From positions 374,610 to 438,609 of the forward strand of contig NZ_BMDV01000001.1 of NCBI RefSeq assembly GCF_014636095.1: a stretch of 64,000 nt of DNA. The letters run 5' to 3'. The position numbers and the translations under genes are program-made. Shown here piece by piece: positions 48,552-58,255 of this stretch (its first letter is position 1; each line of letters opens with the position of its first letter). The notes below the pieces were generated by a model that made no database searches, was not told the DNA's origin, and was given only the letters and a program-made list of their open reading frames with translations. The DNA is from Acinetobacter modestus (GTDB lineage Bacteria; Pseudomonadota; Gammaproteobacteria; Pseudomonadales; Moraxellaceae).

Positions 48552-48890
48552 TTAGCGTACTTTCATAACTGCTTCAGATAAATAAGCCTTCTTCGTAGTT
48601 TTGTTCCACAAACAAAGCTCTTGACCCGTTTTGTTTTTCATATGGGCTTGCGGATATTGTCCCTGAATCAAGAGTGCTGAATATCCCACGCGGTCATCAA
48701 ATAGCATCACATTGCTTACTGGTTTGGCATTTTTAAACTGACTGGCTTTAACACAAGCCATTTTGACATTCTGATCATGCTTGCTCCATGCCTGTTGAGA
48801 ACTTGCAAAAGTCACACTAGTCATAGCAGAACTTGCCAGAAGCCCCAAAATTAAAAAACATTTAAAAAAGATACAATGCTTTACTGCCAT
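48552..48890 (-). CDS. Small periplasmic protein, 112 aa
   Basis: Exported protein with a signal peptide ending near TFA-SS (about residue 29). The mature part of some 80 residues has two cysteines (KMACVKAS and ELCLWNK) that may form a disulfide, and a YSALLIQGQYP strand. AGGA lies eight bases before the start. Family not recognised. It is a single gene between the metal-efflux regulators and the NarX-type kinase; whether it is a metal-binding periplasmic protein cannot be told. Confidence 0.65.
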   Translation of the reverse strand: MAVKHCIFFKCFLILGLLASSAMTSVTFASSQQAWSKHDQNVKMACVKASQFKNAKPVSNVMLFDDRVGYSALLIQGQYPQAHMKNKTGQELCLWNKTTKKAYLSEAVMKVR

Positions 48891-49154
48891 GAAACTTGTC
48901 CTATAAATTCCAATATATGGATTTATACTGAAACAGACTTATAAGAGAGTCTAGCTATTTATACATCTTGTAACAGCACTCATTCAGGATTAAACATAAC
49001 TTTGGAAAGTTGTTTATAATTAAAAAAATTAAATCAATTACTTAAAACAATAAACCACCAAAGCTATATTGAATATTTAATGGATAAAAGCCATAGCCTC
49101 TCAATCTACATTTAAATGTTCAAAATAGATTTCATTTAAATGATTGTAAACCTT

Positions 49155-50522
49155 TTACACTCCAAATATTTTAGGACTGTTTAATTCGATTCTAATCACT
49201 GTTCCACCAGTCTTGTCTGCACGGCGTAGCTCAATTTCTCCGCCATAAGAATCGACTATTTGCTTAACAATTGATAAGCCTAAGCCACTGCCAATAACTA
49301 AACTATTCTGATCCACTCGATAAAACCTTTGAAATATCAGAGGTATCTGGTCTTCATCTAAACCGATACCATTATCCTCAATCTGCAAAAAACTATAATC
49401 TTCAAAACAGCCACAGCTAATTTTAATGATGGGTTTACGCTCTTGAGTACGATATAGGATGGCATTTTCTAATAGATTACGAAAAATAATTTCCAATTGA
49501 TCCATTTGCGCTATTACAGGAGCAGAATCTAATTTTAATTCCAAATCAATTTGCGCCTGAACAAGCTGAAAATCCATTAAAGCAAGTGTATTTTGAATAA
49601 TATTGACCAGATCAATTTTGCTGTCTATTTGTTGATTATTATGTTCAATCCGAGCCAAAGTCAGTAACTGTGTGATCATCCGAGAAGCCTTATCAATTCC
49701 AATCATGATGTCCTGCGCTGATTCTCTTGCTTCTTCGGTAGAACGTGCACTCAGCAAAACTTGTGCATGCATACGAATTGCAGCCAAAGGAGTACGTAAC
49801 TCATGTGCTGCATTTGATGTAAAACGTTTTTCACGTTGCATGCTTTCCGCAATTTCAGTCAATAATGTATTTAATGAATTTACTAAAGGTTCAATTTCTT
49901 TGGGCACAATAGGGTTAATAGGTTTTAAATGTTCAATCGACTGTTTTTCTAAATTTTGACTGATATTAAATACAGTGACCAAATGACTCCGAATAGTTCT
50001 TAAAATCAACCAAGATAATAATGGGAAAAAAAATGCTGAAACTACGATCAAAAATAGCAGCATATCTCTCTGGATATCCTGACGAATCGTCCAGACTTGA
50101 GCAATTTGTACTTGTATAGTATTGGTATTGTCCCAAACCGAATAACTGCGATAGGTCTTATTGTGAATTCTAATCCAGCCAAAATTGACTTGCTGAACAA
50201 ATGGATGAGTGTCCACACCAACTGAACGATAGATCAACTTTCCATTTTTATGCCAAATCTGGAATATAATTTGATTATAATGTTCCCCTTGAGCTTTCTC
50301 GATGACAGTATGGTCAGGGACTCGCCCTTCTAATGTACTTGATGTAGTTGAAAGTAAAGCATGGGCTGTTTCGGCCAATGATTTATCAAAAATATTATTA
50401 GCTGCGCGCTGCATCCCCCAATAGATACATCCCAAGCTACCCACCCAGACGCTAGTTGTAATCGCCAGTAAAATTAAGGATAAACGCCGTGTCAGTGAAT
50501 AACTCCGAATTAAATTAGGCAT
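49155..50522 (-). CDS. Sensor histidine kinase of the RND efflux operon (QseC/CzcS-like)
   Basis: Inner-membrane kinase of 455 aa. It has TM1 at about 14-36, a periplasmic sensor region of about 115 residues and TM2 at about 150-175. A HAMP-like linker precedes HisKA RFTSNAAHELRTPLAAIRMH (His near residue 241), then NLLENAILY, EDNGIGLDEDQ and GSGLGLSIVKQIV. The start overlaps the response regulator stop by one base (TGATG), so translation is coupled. Location behind a metal-type RND efflux operon suggests metal sensing. Confidence 0.9.
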   Translation of the reverse strand: MPNLIRSYSLTRRLSLILLAITTSVWVGSLGCIYWGMQRAANNIFDKSLAETAHALLSTTSSTLEGRVPDHTVIEKAQGEHYNQIIFQIWHKNGKLIYRSVGVDTHPFVQQVNFGWIRIHNKTYRSYSVWDNTNTIQVQIAQVWTIRQDIQRDMLLFLIVVSAFFFPLLSWLILRTIRSHLVTVFNISQNLEKQSIEHLKPINPIVPKEIEPLVNSLNTLLTEIAESMQREKRFTSNAAHELRTPLAAIRMHAQVLLSARSTEEARESAQDIMIGIDKASRMITQLLTLARIEHNNQQIDSKIDLVNIIQNTLALMDFQLVQAQIDLELKLDSAPVIAQMDQLEIIFRNLLENAILYRTQERKPIIKISCGCFEDYSFLQIEDNGIGLDEDQIPLIFQRFYRVDQNSLVIGSGLGLSIVKQIVDSYGGEIELRRADKTGGTVIRIELNSPKIFGV

Positions 50523-51184
50523 CAGTAATTTTCATCCATGATATATCCAAAGCCTTGCACTGTACGAACGATATTTTTTCCAAGTTTGCGACGTAGATTA
50601 TGAATATATACCTGTATCACATTACTACTCACTTCTGCATCATAAGCATAGAATGAGTTTTCTATACTCTCTCGTGAAATAATTCGACCGCGATTAAGAA
50701 TAAGCAGTTCAAGTAAGTGAAACTCTTTTTGGGTTAGTTCAACTTCAGTCTGATTAATAAATACCTGTTTAGCTGCTTGATTAATAGCAATATTGCCTAT
50801 CTGAACAACATCACTAGCTTCACCTGATATACGACGTAATACAGCTTGAATCCTTGCAATAACTTCGTATAAATCATAAGGCTTAATAACAAAATCATCT
50901 GCACCAGCATCCAAGCCTGCTACCCGCTCCTGAATTTTATCTTGAGCAGTCAAAATAATAACGCCTACCTTATTCTTTTTACGCCGCACTGACTTTAAAA
51001 TTTCCAATCCATTTCGGTCTGGCAAACCTAAATCAAGCAAAATAAATTGATAATCATAACTTGCCAAAAAATGATAGGCTTGCTCTGCTGTAGTAGCGAT
51101 ATCAACTAAATAATTTTTCTGATCTAATCCTCTTGCTGTCGCCTTAGCCAATAAAGCATCATCTTCAACTAATAATATTCTCAT
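50522..51184 (-). CDS. OmpR-family response regulator of the RND efflux operon
   Basis: Response regulator of 220 aa with acidic pocket VEDD at residues 7-9, phospho-acceptor D51 (ILLDLGLPDRNG) and the lysine in FVIKPYDL. The C-terminal OmpR winged helix has TQKEFHLLELLILNRGRIIS and VQVYIHNLRRKLG-like text. The kinase gene follows with a 1-bp overlap. It is 142 bp downstream of the outer-membrane factor gene, so it has its own promoter or is read from the efflux operon. Likely role: metal-dependent control of the RND genes. Confidence 0.9.
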   Translation of the reverse strand: MRILLVEDDALLAKATARGLDQKNYLVDIATTAEQAYHFLASYDYQFILLDLGLPDRNGLEILKSVRRKKNKVGVIILTAQDKIQERVAGLDAGADDFVIKPYDLYEVIARIQAVLRRISGEASDVVQIGNIAINQAAKQVFINQTEVELTQKEFHLLELLILNRGRIISRESIENSFYAYDAEVSSNVIQVYIHNLRRKLGKNIVRTVQGFGYIMDENY

Positions 51185-51325
51185 GTCTGAATTAACCTCT
51201 CATTCTGCTACTTGCAAATCTATATTCTATTTTAGTGATATCAGTAGCCACGCTCATTCGGCAAAGAATGAATACCATCTGAATAACGACCACACAAAAT
51301 ATTGATATATCAGTACTCGATTGTT

Positions 51326-52624
51326 TTAATGATCCTCATGTAAAGGCCATAATTGATGTGAATTCAACAATAGAAAACTAAAGCTTTCGGCATAATCAAT
51401 TTTAGCTTGATCAATTCGACCACATGCATCAACCAACTGCTGTGAATGAAGTAACAGTTCATTTAAACTCAATTCGCCAAGCTTATATGCTTTTTGCATT
51501 AATCCATGTTGTTGCTGTAACCGTGCCAAATTCTGTTGAGCCTGCTCACTCCGCCTACTTGCCGAAGTCATTTGCGTGAACCAGTATTGCGTTTCCTGAC
51601 GCAAACGGTTTTCTATTCGTCCAATCTCAAAATTAGCTTTTTGAGCCTCTGCAATGGCCATACCAGAAGCTATGCGAACTTGTCTACTAGCAAGTGGAAT
51701 TGAAACGTTCACACTCATCAAGTTTTCAACACCAGACTGCTCACGACTAAATCCAACTCCGATCGTAGGATTAGGTAGCCGATTGAGTTGCTCTCTTTTT
51801 ACGAATGCATCTTGCTGAGCTGCTTGCGTTTTGGCAAGTTCCAGCTCATGGTTAGCAGACAAAATACGCTGTATCCATTCAGTCTGTGTATATTCAAGTG
51901 GGCGAACTGTAATGACATCACTGCTCCACTGTTCAGGAATTTTTCCCAGATAATCACGTGACAATAATTGCCGGGCTTGATAGTAAGCCATTTTAGCCTG
52001 CAGATATTGCTCTTCGATTTGCCGAGATTCATTGCTGAGCAGCATCAGTTCCAGTCGTGGGGCATCTCCAGCACGAATACGATACTGAGTCATTTGCATA
52101 TAGTTCTGTAATCTTGCTTGATGTTCCTCTAAGCGCGTCAATTGCAAAGCACTGCGCATATATACAAACCACTGATTAAGCAAAGTTTTGGCAACTTCAT
52201 GTTTTGCATCTTCAAATTTTAATTCTGCAATACTCATCCCTCGTTGCGCCAAATCCTGATCCAGCTGGTATTTGCTAGGTAAACGAATCTGCTTTTCAAC
52301 ACCAAAGTTTGGCTCATAACTATTGGACTTGGTTTGACCATCTTGAGGATTGCTGTTACGAAGTTGCATACCTGCACGCACAGTCCAGGGTTGACCAAGT
52401 TTTAGGCCCTGTCCTGCAAAATTGGCATAGTCCTGATCTGCGATTGCCGACCGAACAGTTGGATGCCGTGACAAGCTTTGCTTAATCGCATCAAGCTGTG
52501 GCAAGATTTGATCTAATTCGGATTTTGCAGATACGATAGAAGTCATCATCATACAACAGCCTAGGCATAGTAAACGTATGGCTTTACCCAGTAAATGGGG
52601 TTGGATCTCGATCTCTCGTTTCAT
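51326..52624 (-). CDS. TolC-family outer-membrane efflux protein (CzcC-like)
   Basis: Outer-membrane channel of the RND tripartite pump, 432 aa. A signal peptide ends near SIVSA-KS (about residue 33). The mature chain is mainly long helices with the two-repeat layout of the OEP family, for example LEEHQARLQNYMQMTQYRIRAG-type helices and ELSLNELLLHSQQLVDACGR at the end. Its start overlaps the DUF3240 gene by 4 bp (ATGA). It completes the MFP-RND-OMF set with genes up to 57273. Confidence 0.88.
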   Translation of the reverse strand: MKREIEIQPHLLGKAIRLLCLGCCMMMTSIVSAKSELDQILPQLDAIKQSLSRHPTVRSAIADQDYANFAGQGLKLGQPWTVRAGMQLRNSNPQDGQTKSNSYEPNFGVEKQIRLPSKYQLDQDLAQRGMSIAELKFEDAKHEVAKTLLNQWFVYMRSALQLTRLEEHQARLQNYMQMTQYRIRAGDAPRLELMLLSNESRQIEEQYLQAKMAYYQARQLLSRDYLGKIPEQWSSDVITVRPLEYTQTEWIQRILSANHELELAKTQAAQQDAFVKREQLNRLPNPTIGVGFSREQSGVENLMSVNVSIPLASRQVRIASGMAIAEAQKANFEIGRIENRLRQETQYWFTQMTSASRRSEQAQQNLARLQQQHGLMQKAYKLGELSLNELLLHSQQLVDACGRIDQAKIDYAESFSFLLLNSHQLWPLHEDH

Positions 52625-52947
52625 TCGTTAACGCCTCCTTGACTGGCATAGCCTGATGTTATCGTTGGTATTACCCAATAAAAACAGTCACTTGATTTAA
52701 ATTTAGTTTGAATATGGGCTAAAACTAGAGGTACATTTTCAAGAGGTAAAATCAACAGAATCAAATTACGCTCAGTCGCACCCTGAATTTTTTCTTGAAT
52801 ATTTCGATAATGTTGGCGGCTGCCGAAACCTTGTGCCGGAATACAGGTACATCCTGTCACAATCTCGGGAATGAGCCATAAATGGCTCATTAATTCTTCC
52901 GCAATATCAATGGAGATGTTGATAGAGAGTTGGTACATTTCAGACAT
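52621..52947 (-). CDS. DUF3240 family protein of a metal RND operon
   Basis: Cytoplasmic protein of 108 aa with a ferredoxin-like, PII-like outline: YQLSINISIDIAEELMSHLW, then CTCIPAQGFGS, NLILLILPLENVPLVLAHI and YWVIPTITSGYAS. It resembles the DUF3240 proteins encoded beside CzcA-type pumps. It overlaps the RND gene by 8 bp and the outer-membrane factor gene by 4 bp, so it is tightly coupled to the pump. It might be a PII-like modulator or metal sensor. The two close cysteines (CTC) are notable. Confidence 0.75.
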   Translation of the reverse strand: MSEMYQLSINISIDIAEELMSHLWLIPEIVTGCTCIPAQGFGSRQHYRNIQEKIQGATERNLILLILPLENVPLVLAHIQTKFKSSDCFYWVIPTITSGYASQGGVNE

Positions 52948-55900
52948 GAGTATCTCGCACTAAACCAAATTGTTTGAACAAATTAGGAAGTAAAATCAGC
53001 GTCAGTAAAGTGCAGGAAATTAACCCGCCAATTACCACGATCGCTAATGGACGTTGAATTTCAGCACCTGGCCCAGTGGTAAAGAGCAACGGAATTAAGC
53101 CCAAAGCAGCGATACTTGCAGTCATCATTACTGGACGTAAACGTCTCATCGCCCCCTCTCGAACCACTTCTTCAATTGCAACACCGCGTGAAATAAGTTG
53201 GTTAAAATAACCAATCATTACCAAACCATTCAGTACGGCAATCCCCATTAAGGCAATAAATCCGACTGAAGCAGGCACCGATAAATATTCACCAGTGATG
53301 GCTAAGGCTACAACTCCACCAATTAATGCAAAGGGGATATTCACAAAAACCAGTACTGCCTGACGAACAGACCCTAAAGTTGTAAAGAGCAGGAAGAAAA
53401 TCATGGTCAACGCTGCAGGGACAACCAGCATCAGACGCGCTGCTGCACGTTGTTGATTTTCAAACTGTCCACCCCATTTCAATGAATAGCCGGCTGGTAA
53501 TTTAACTTTCTGGGCAACTTGCTGTTTTGCTTCTTCAACAAAACCAACCAGATCCCGGTCACGTACATTGGCACGGACAACGGACATTCTTGAAGCATTT
53601 TCCCGGTCAATTTTGACGACGCCTTCAGTCTTGACCATTTCTGCTAAAGAGGGCAACGGTACAGCAGCTGAGTTTGCAACAGGTAAATTCATGTTCGCGA
53701 GGGCGAAACTAGATTGTCCCAGACGCGGATCACCTTTCATCATCAATGGAACTGGTCGCCCCTGTTCAATAATCGAACTAATCTGCTGCCCTTCGATGAG
53801 CATTTTGAGTTGTGCCTGTATGCTTTGGCTATCTAGCTGATTGCGAACAGCCATATCACGACGAATACGTAATTCCTGATATTGCACTCCAGAATTTTCC
53901 AAAGTCATGACATCTTCGCTGCCTTTGATCCCTTGTAGCACAGTAGAGATTTGCTTAGACAGCTGATTCAGTAGGTCTAAATCGGTACCAAAAATTTTGA
54001 CAGCCAAATCTCCACGTACACCGGATAACATTTCTGAAGTCCGCATTTCGATCGGCTGACTAAAGGTGAGATTGACCCCAGGAACATCGGCCAATACATG
54101 GCGAATTTTGGCTAAAATCTGCTCCTTACTTTGTCCCTGCCACTGATCTTGCGGTTTCAATATGATAAAGCTATCGGTTTCATTTAAGCCCATGGGGTCC
54201 AAACCAAGTTCATCCGATCCGGTTCTTGCCACAATGCGGGTCACTTCAGGAACTTGTTTTAAAATTCTTCTTTGAATGTCCAGATCAAGTGCAATTGAAT
54301 TTTGTAGGCTGATCGATGGCATTTTTTCCAACTGCAATATGGTGTCACCTTCATCCATGGTTGGCATAAAAGACTTACCAATGAGTGGAAAGATGAGTGC
54401 AGCAACCACCAAAGCGCCTCCAGCCAAAGCATAAACACGTTTCGGATGGGCCAAGCTTGCATTTAACACCTTGCTATATGCCTGTTCCAGCTTGGCAACA
54501 ATATACGGCGTGTGATGTGCTTGAGATTTCAAGAAATAAGAACACAGCACCGGAATAATCGTTAATGAAAAAATCAGTGAGCTCGACAATGCAAAGACAA
54601 TGGTGAGCGCCACAGGAGAGAAAAGCTTCCCTTCTAGGCCTTGCAACGTCATCAACGGAATGAAGACCAGCATAATAATGATCATTCCTGCAGTCACAGG
54701 TACCGCCACCTCACAAACCGCCCGATAAATAACGTTCAACGGCGGCAAAAACGAACGGTGTTTGGACTCGTGTGCATCGGCCAGTTGCATTTCGATATTT
54801 TCCACCACCACAACCGCCGCATCGACCAGCAAACCAATGGCAATAGTTAAACCACCCAATGACATCAGGTTGGCACTTAATCCAAACTGACGCATCATTA
54901 AGAAAGTACTCAACGCAGATAAAGGTAAAATCGCGGCAACAACCAAAGCGGCTCTTAAATTGCCTAAAAACAACAGCAATAAAATCAGGACTAATACAAT
55001 CGCCTCGACCAAGGTTTTACTCACGGTATGAATGGCACGATTCACCAGTTCACCACGGTCATAAAAAGGCTTGATCGTAACGCCCGGGGGTAAGTTTTTC
55101 TCAATGTCATGCAAATGTTCACGCACACTTTGCACAACCTGACGTGCATTGGCGCCTTTTAAGGTGAGGACAATTCCTTCAACAGCCTCACCCTTGCCAT
55201 TTTCAGTTACCGCTCCGTAACGGGTAAGTGCACCTGTATGGACATAAGCCACATCTTTCACTTGCACCAGCGTCCCTTGATGATTGGAAACAATAATCTC
55301 GCCCAGTTCTTGCAAATTGGTGACACGACTATCGCTACGAATCAGTAATGATTCTCCATTTTCATTCAAACGCCCCGCACCGTCACTTGCATTATTTAAT
55401 TCAATTGCTTGTTTTAACTGATCAAGAGATAGACCTCTCGATGCCAAAGCATCTAGGTTTGGTGTCACTTCAAAGGTACGTGCTAAACCACCTAGGACAT
55501 TGACATCCGCTACCCCTTCAATTTTTCTGAGCTGTGGACGGACGACCCGATCGAGCAAGGTTCGTTTTTCCATATCACTCATAGAGCCATGTAAAGTGAA
55601 CATAAAAGATTCACCTAATGGCGTCGTCATCGGCGCAATCCCCCCAGAGGCATTGTCAGGCAAAGCTGACATGACTCCAGTCAAACGTTCATTGACCTGT
55701 TGTCGAGCCCAATAAGGATCTGTCCCTTCTGCAAAATCTAGGGTAATGATTGCAATGGCATATTTAGATTGTGAACGTAGTACAGTTTGATGGGGGATTC
55801 CCAACATTTCCTGTTCTATCGGCACCACAATACGACTTTCCACCTCTTCTGGCGTCATGCCAGGAGATTTCATCACAATTTGAACCTGTGTGCTTGATAC

Positions 55901-56023
55901 ATCAGGAAAGGCATCAATCGGCAATTTGGTAAATGCCAAATAACCCGCAACACTGATCGTCATACCCAATAACAACATTAGGATTCGTTGACTCAGTGAA
56001 AATGCAATAATACGTTTTAACAT
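52940..56023 (-). CDS. Heavy-metal efflux RND transporter (CzcA/CusA family)
   Basis: Inner-membrane proton-driven pump, 1027 aa with twelve transmembrane helices and two large periplasmic loops. N-terminal landmarks are FTKLPIDAFPDVSSTQVQIV (31-50) and PGMTPEEVESRIVVPIEQEM. The TM4 region is TIAIGLLVDAAVVVVENIEMQ with the proton-relay aspartate. These belong to the HME-RND group (Co/Zn/Cd, Ni or Cu/Ag). The metal cannot be fixed from the sequence; the V-D-A-A form lies between the CzcA and CusA patterns I remember. The ATG at 56023 is 11 bp after the fusion protein stop. Confidence 0.92.
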   Translation of the reverse strand: MLKRIIAFSLSQRILMLLLGMTISVAGYLAFTKLPIDAFPDVSSTQVQIVMKSPGMTPEEVESRIVVPIEQEMLGIPHQTVLRSQSKYAIAIITLDFAEGTDPYWARQQVNERLTGVMSALPDNASGGIAPMTTPLGESFMFTLHGSMSDMEKRTLLDRVVRPQLRKIEGVADVNVLGGLARTFEVTPNLDALASRGLSLDQLKQAIELNNASDGAGRLNENGESLLIRSDSRVTNLQELGEIIVSNHQGTLVQVKDVAYVHTGALTRYGAVTENGKGEAVEGIVLTLKGANARQVVQSVREHLHDIEKNLPPGVTIKPFYDRGELVNRAIHTVSKTLVEAIVLVLILLLLFLGNLRAALVVAAILPLSALSTFLMMRQFGLSANLMSLGGLTIAIGLLVDAAVVVVENIEMQLADAHESKHRSFLPPLNVIYRAVCEVAVPVTAGMIIIMLVFIPLMTLQGLEGKLFSPVALTIVFALSSSLIFSLTIIPVLCSYFLKSQAHHTPYIVAKLEQAYSKVLNASLAHPKRVYALAGGALVVAALIFPLIGKSFMPTMDEGDTILQLEKMPSISLQNSIALDLDIQRRILKQVPEVTRIVARTGSDELGLDPMGLNETDSFIILKPQDQWQGQSKEQILAKIRHVLADVPGVNLTFSQPIEMRTSEMLSGVRGDLAVKIFGTDLDLLNQLSKQISTVLQGIKGSEDVMTLENSGVQYQELRIRRDMAVRNQLDSQSIQAQLKMLIEGQQISSIIEQGRPVPLMMKGDPRLGQSSFALANMNLPVANSAAVPLPSLAEMVKTEGVVKIDRENASRMSVVRANVRDRDLVGFVEEAKQQVAQKVKLPAGYSLKWGGQFENQQRAAARLMLVVPAALTMIFFLLFTTLGSVRQAVLVFVNIPFALIGGVVALAITGEYLSVPASVGFIALMGIAVLNGLVMIGYFNQLISRGVAIEEVVREGAMRRLRPVMMTASIAALGLIPLLFTTGPGAEIQRPLAIVVIGGLISCTLLTLILLPNLFKQFGLVRDTHV

Positions 56024-56034
56024 GTGCCTAACCC

Positions 56035-57273
56035 TCAATTCACCGCAGCGCTACTGCTAGCAGATGGTGCCTGCTCTGCACCGAAACCAGACCAAACGGC
56101 TTTTAGACGTTCGACACCCCTCACAGCAACTTGAATTCCAGATTTTAATGTGTTCCCAATCACATGACTTTGCTGCTGGTTCGCACCCACCAATTCCACT
56201 GGAATTGCCACGAATCCATTTTGATTTTTGACAAAAATGAAGTGCTTGTTATCTTTTAAAGTTAAAGCAGTACTCGGTATTACCCATGCGGTTTTTGTTG
56301 TCGGGTTATGGCTTTGAATATTCGCTTTAACAAATTGTTGTACTTTTAAACAGTTATCCTTGGCCTGCATTTGGACTAGCACATTTTGAGATTGCGTATT
56401 GCCTGAAAGTGCTGGTGCAATTTGTTGTACCAGCCCACTAATTTCACATCCCTCAACTTTGACCAGATCGCCAATCTGGATATATTTGCTATCCGCTAAA
56501 GGGACTTGCAACATTAATTGCAAAGGTAGATCACTATTCACCAACTGACCCAGTACTGCGCCAGTTTCTACATATTGACCTACAGATACCTGTAAACTTT
56601 CTACACTGCCTCTGGCGGGACTTTTGACATACGCCACGGGGTTCAGTCCCTGACTACTACTTCCTCCCATAAACTGCAACATACGTTGCTTGGCACTCAG
56701 ATCAATATTCAGTCGTTGCGCTACATTCTTGGCTTCCTGTACACGTTTTTCAGCAATAATCCCTTCAGCGTATAAACTACGTTCACGTGCCAAATTTTGA
56801 CTGGCCAATTGCAGTTGTGCACGAATTTGTAAAATATCATTTTGAATCTGAATTAAATCAGGGCTATGAATGGCCAGTACAGGACTATGCAGGCCAACTT
56901 CTGCTAAAGGTTGTACCAATACCTGTTGAATTATCCCCGCTACAGGACTTGTTAAGACCACTTTACTTTGAGGTGACCACTGCGCTTGCCCCTGCAAAGT
57001 CAGTGCGAGCTGTACATCTTTTGTGGCTTGCCCTAAGGTTTGTAATTGAATACCAGCTTGTTGAATCTGTGTGGGCGTAATTAAAATCTGATTACCTGAC
57101 ACATTTATTGTTTCTTGTTCATTACCAACTACATTTTGTGTCTCTGATTTTTCCTCTTTATTTTTATTTAATAGTACACTGCTGCCCCACCAAATTCCTA
57201 AAATCACCAAGACCAATGTGCAAATACTGAGAAATATTTTTTTATTTCGTAATACACTCACTTGTTGACTCAC
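56035..57273 (-). CDS. RND membrane fusion protein (CzcB/CusB-like)
   Basis: Periplasmic adaptor of 412 aa, first gene of the efflux operon. An N-terminal membrane helix spans about residues 12-31. A barrel-sandwich and helical-hairpin part follow, with GIIQQVLVQPLAEVGLHSPVLAIHSP-type text and YVKSPARGSVESLQVSVGQY, then beta-barrel and membrane-proximal domains. There is no His-rich N-terminal metal-binding stretch of the CzcB type. The start is a GTG with GAGGA eight bases upstream. The pump, DUF3240 and outer-membrane genes follow within a few bases. Confidence 0.88.
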   Translation of the reverse strand: MSQQVSVLRNKKIFLSICTLVLVILGIWWGSSVLLNKNKEEKSETQNVVGNEQETINVSGNQILITPTQIQQAGIQLQTLGQATKDVQLALTLQGQAQWSPQSKVVLTSPVAGIIQQVLVQPLAEVGLHSPVLAIHSPDLIQIQNDILQIRAQLQLASQNLARERSLYAEGIIAEKRVQEAKNVAQRLNIDLSAKQRMLQFMGGSSSQGLNPVAYVKSPARGSVESLQVSVGQYVETGAVLGQLVNSDLPLQLMLQVPLADSKYIQIGDLVKVEGCEISGLVQQIAPALSGNTQSQNVLVQMQAKDNCLKVQQFVKANIQSHNPTTKTAWVIPSTALTLKDNKHFIFVKNQNGFVAIPVELVGANQQQSHVIGNTLKSGIQVAVRGVERLKAVWSGFGAEQAPSASSSAAVN

Positions 57274-58255
57274 TGATCTATCCTCAAAAATATTTTTATC
57301 AGGATAAATTTAAGTTCTTAAGATCTAATTAAGTTTGGAAATTCAAGTTCTTCGGGACGTAAATAGTAATTCTCAGCTAATAATGAGTTCTGGATTATTT
57401 CTATAGAGCGCAGAAACTTGAAATGAGACAGCCTGTTCAATTATTCCAAGAATCGATTGCTTTGTATGAATCAATACAAGGTCATACTCAACCACAAAAT
57501 TTTTCCTACACCATATTCTGGTGAAATACTTTCTGATATTTAATTAACTACATTGATCAAAAAGATGTATTAAGAAAAGCTGAAAGAAAACGGCTTTGGT
57601 TATATCGATTCTAAAAAAACTGAGTGATTACCACACATAGCTTTTGTTCTAAATTTAATACGTGGTTAGTCGATAACCAATCGAGCTTTTTCCTCGTGTT
57701 ACAATTGTTACTAAGGATTTATGCATTTGTATTCGCTGATTTTTTTAGACCGCTAAAGTTGTTGAGTCAATCATAAATAAGAATTTTGACGATCTCTCAT
57801 CAAAGCGAAATGCAAAGCCTGTAAAACCATTTGATGGGGATTAATCAGATAAATCATGCGTTGATCACAAGGAAGCTGATTAAAAAATTAGTTGATGTTC
57901 AGTTTTAATAGGGCGAAGAATGCCTTGAAGTTATTGAAATGAGAGCCCTTGTAACACAGCAATAAATATAATTTCAGAAATGCTGAGCTAAGTAGAACAA
58001 AATCTTATGCGTTTAAAGTTTTGCTTTAAGAATTTTTAATAAATTGATTCGAATTTTAGAAAGAAATCATCAATGATACAGAATAATTGAGTACTATCGA
58101 ACATAAGGACTAGATCTGTAGGTTTGGTAACTGATGGCTCTAGTCTTTCTCAAATCAATTACCTATCCACGATTTGGTATGGTTTTATCAATATCTCATT
58201 ATTTGTATTAAAGTATATTGATAAAACACAAATTTATTAAGTACTTTTCTCAATA
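57274..58255. other. 980-bp gap with transposon remnants
   Basis: No intact gene. The left end carries the promoter of the efflux operon. Around 57424-57510 on the plus strand a short frame, RQPVQLFQESIALYESIQGH, resembles the C-terminal end of an integrase-type transposase (LYN-x-x-RPH). The middle holds the IS982-type remnant listed separately. The rest is AT-rich without recognisable content. Confidence 0.6.
57670..57990 (-). pseudogene. IS982-family transposase remnant
   Basis: Reading the minus strand across frameshifts gives SEIIFIA, GSHFNNFKAFFALLK, then LINPHQMVLQALHFALMRDR, SYLMIDSTTLAV and KNQRIQMHKSLVTI followed by TRGKSSIGYRL. The IDST-LAVC-N-RI-HK pattern, followed by RGK-S-GW, is characteristic of IS982 transposases. 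The frame is broken at least three times and both ends are missing, so it is a dead fragment. Confidence 0.72.
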
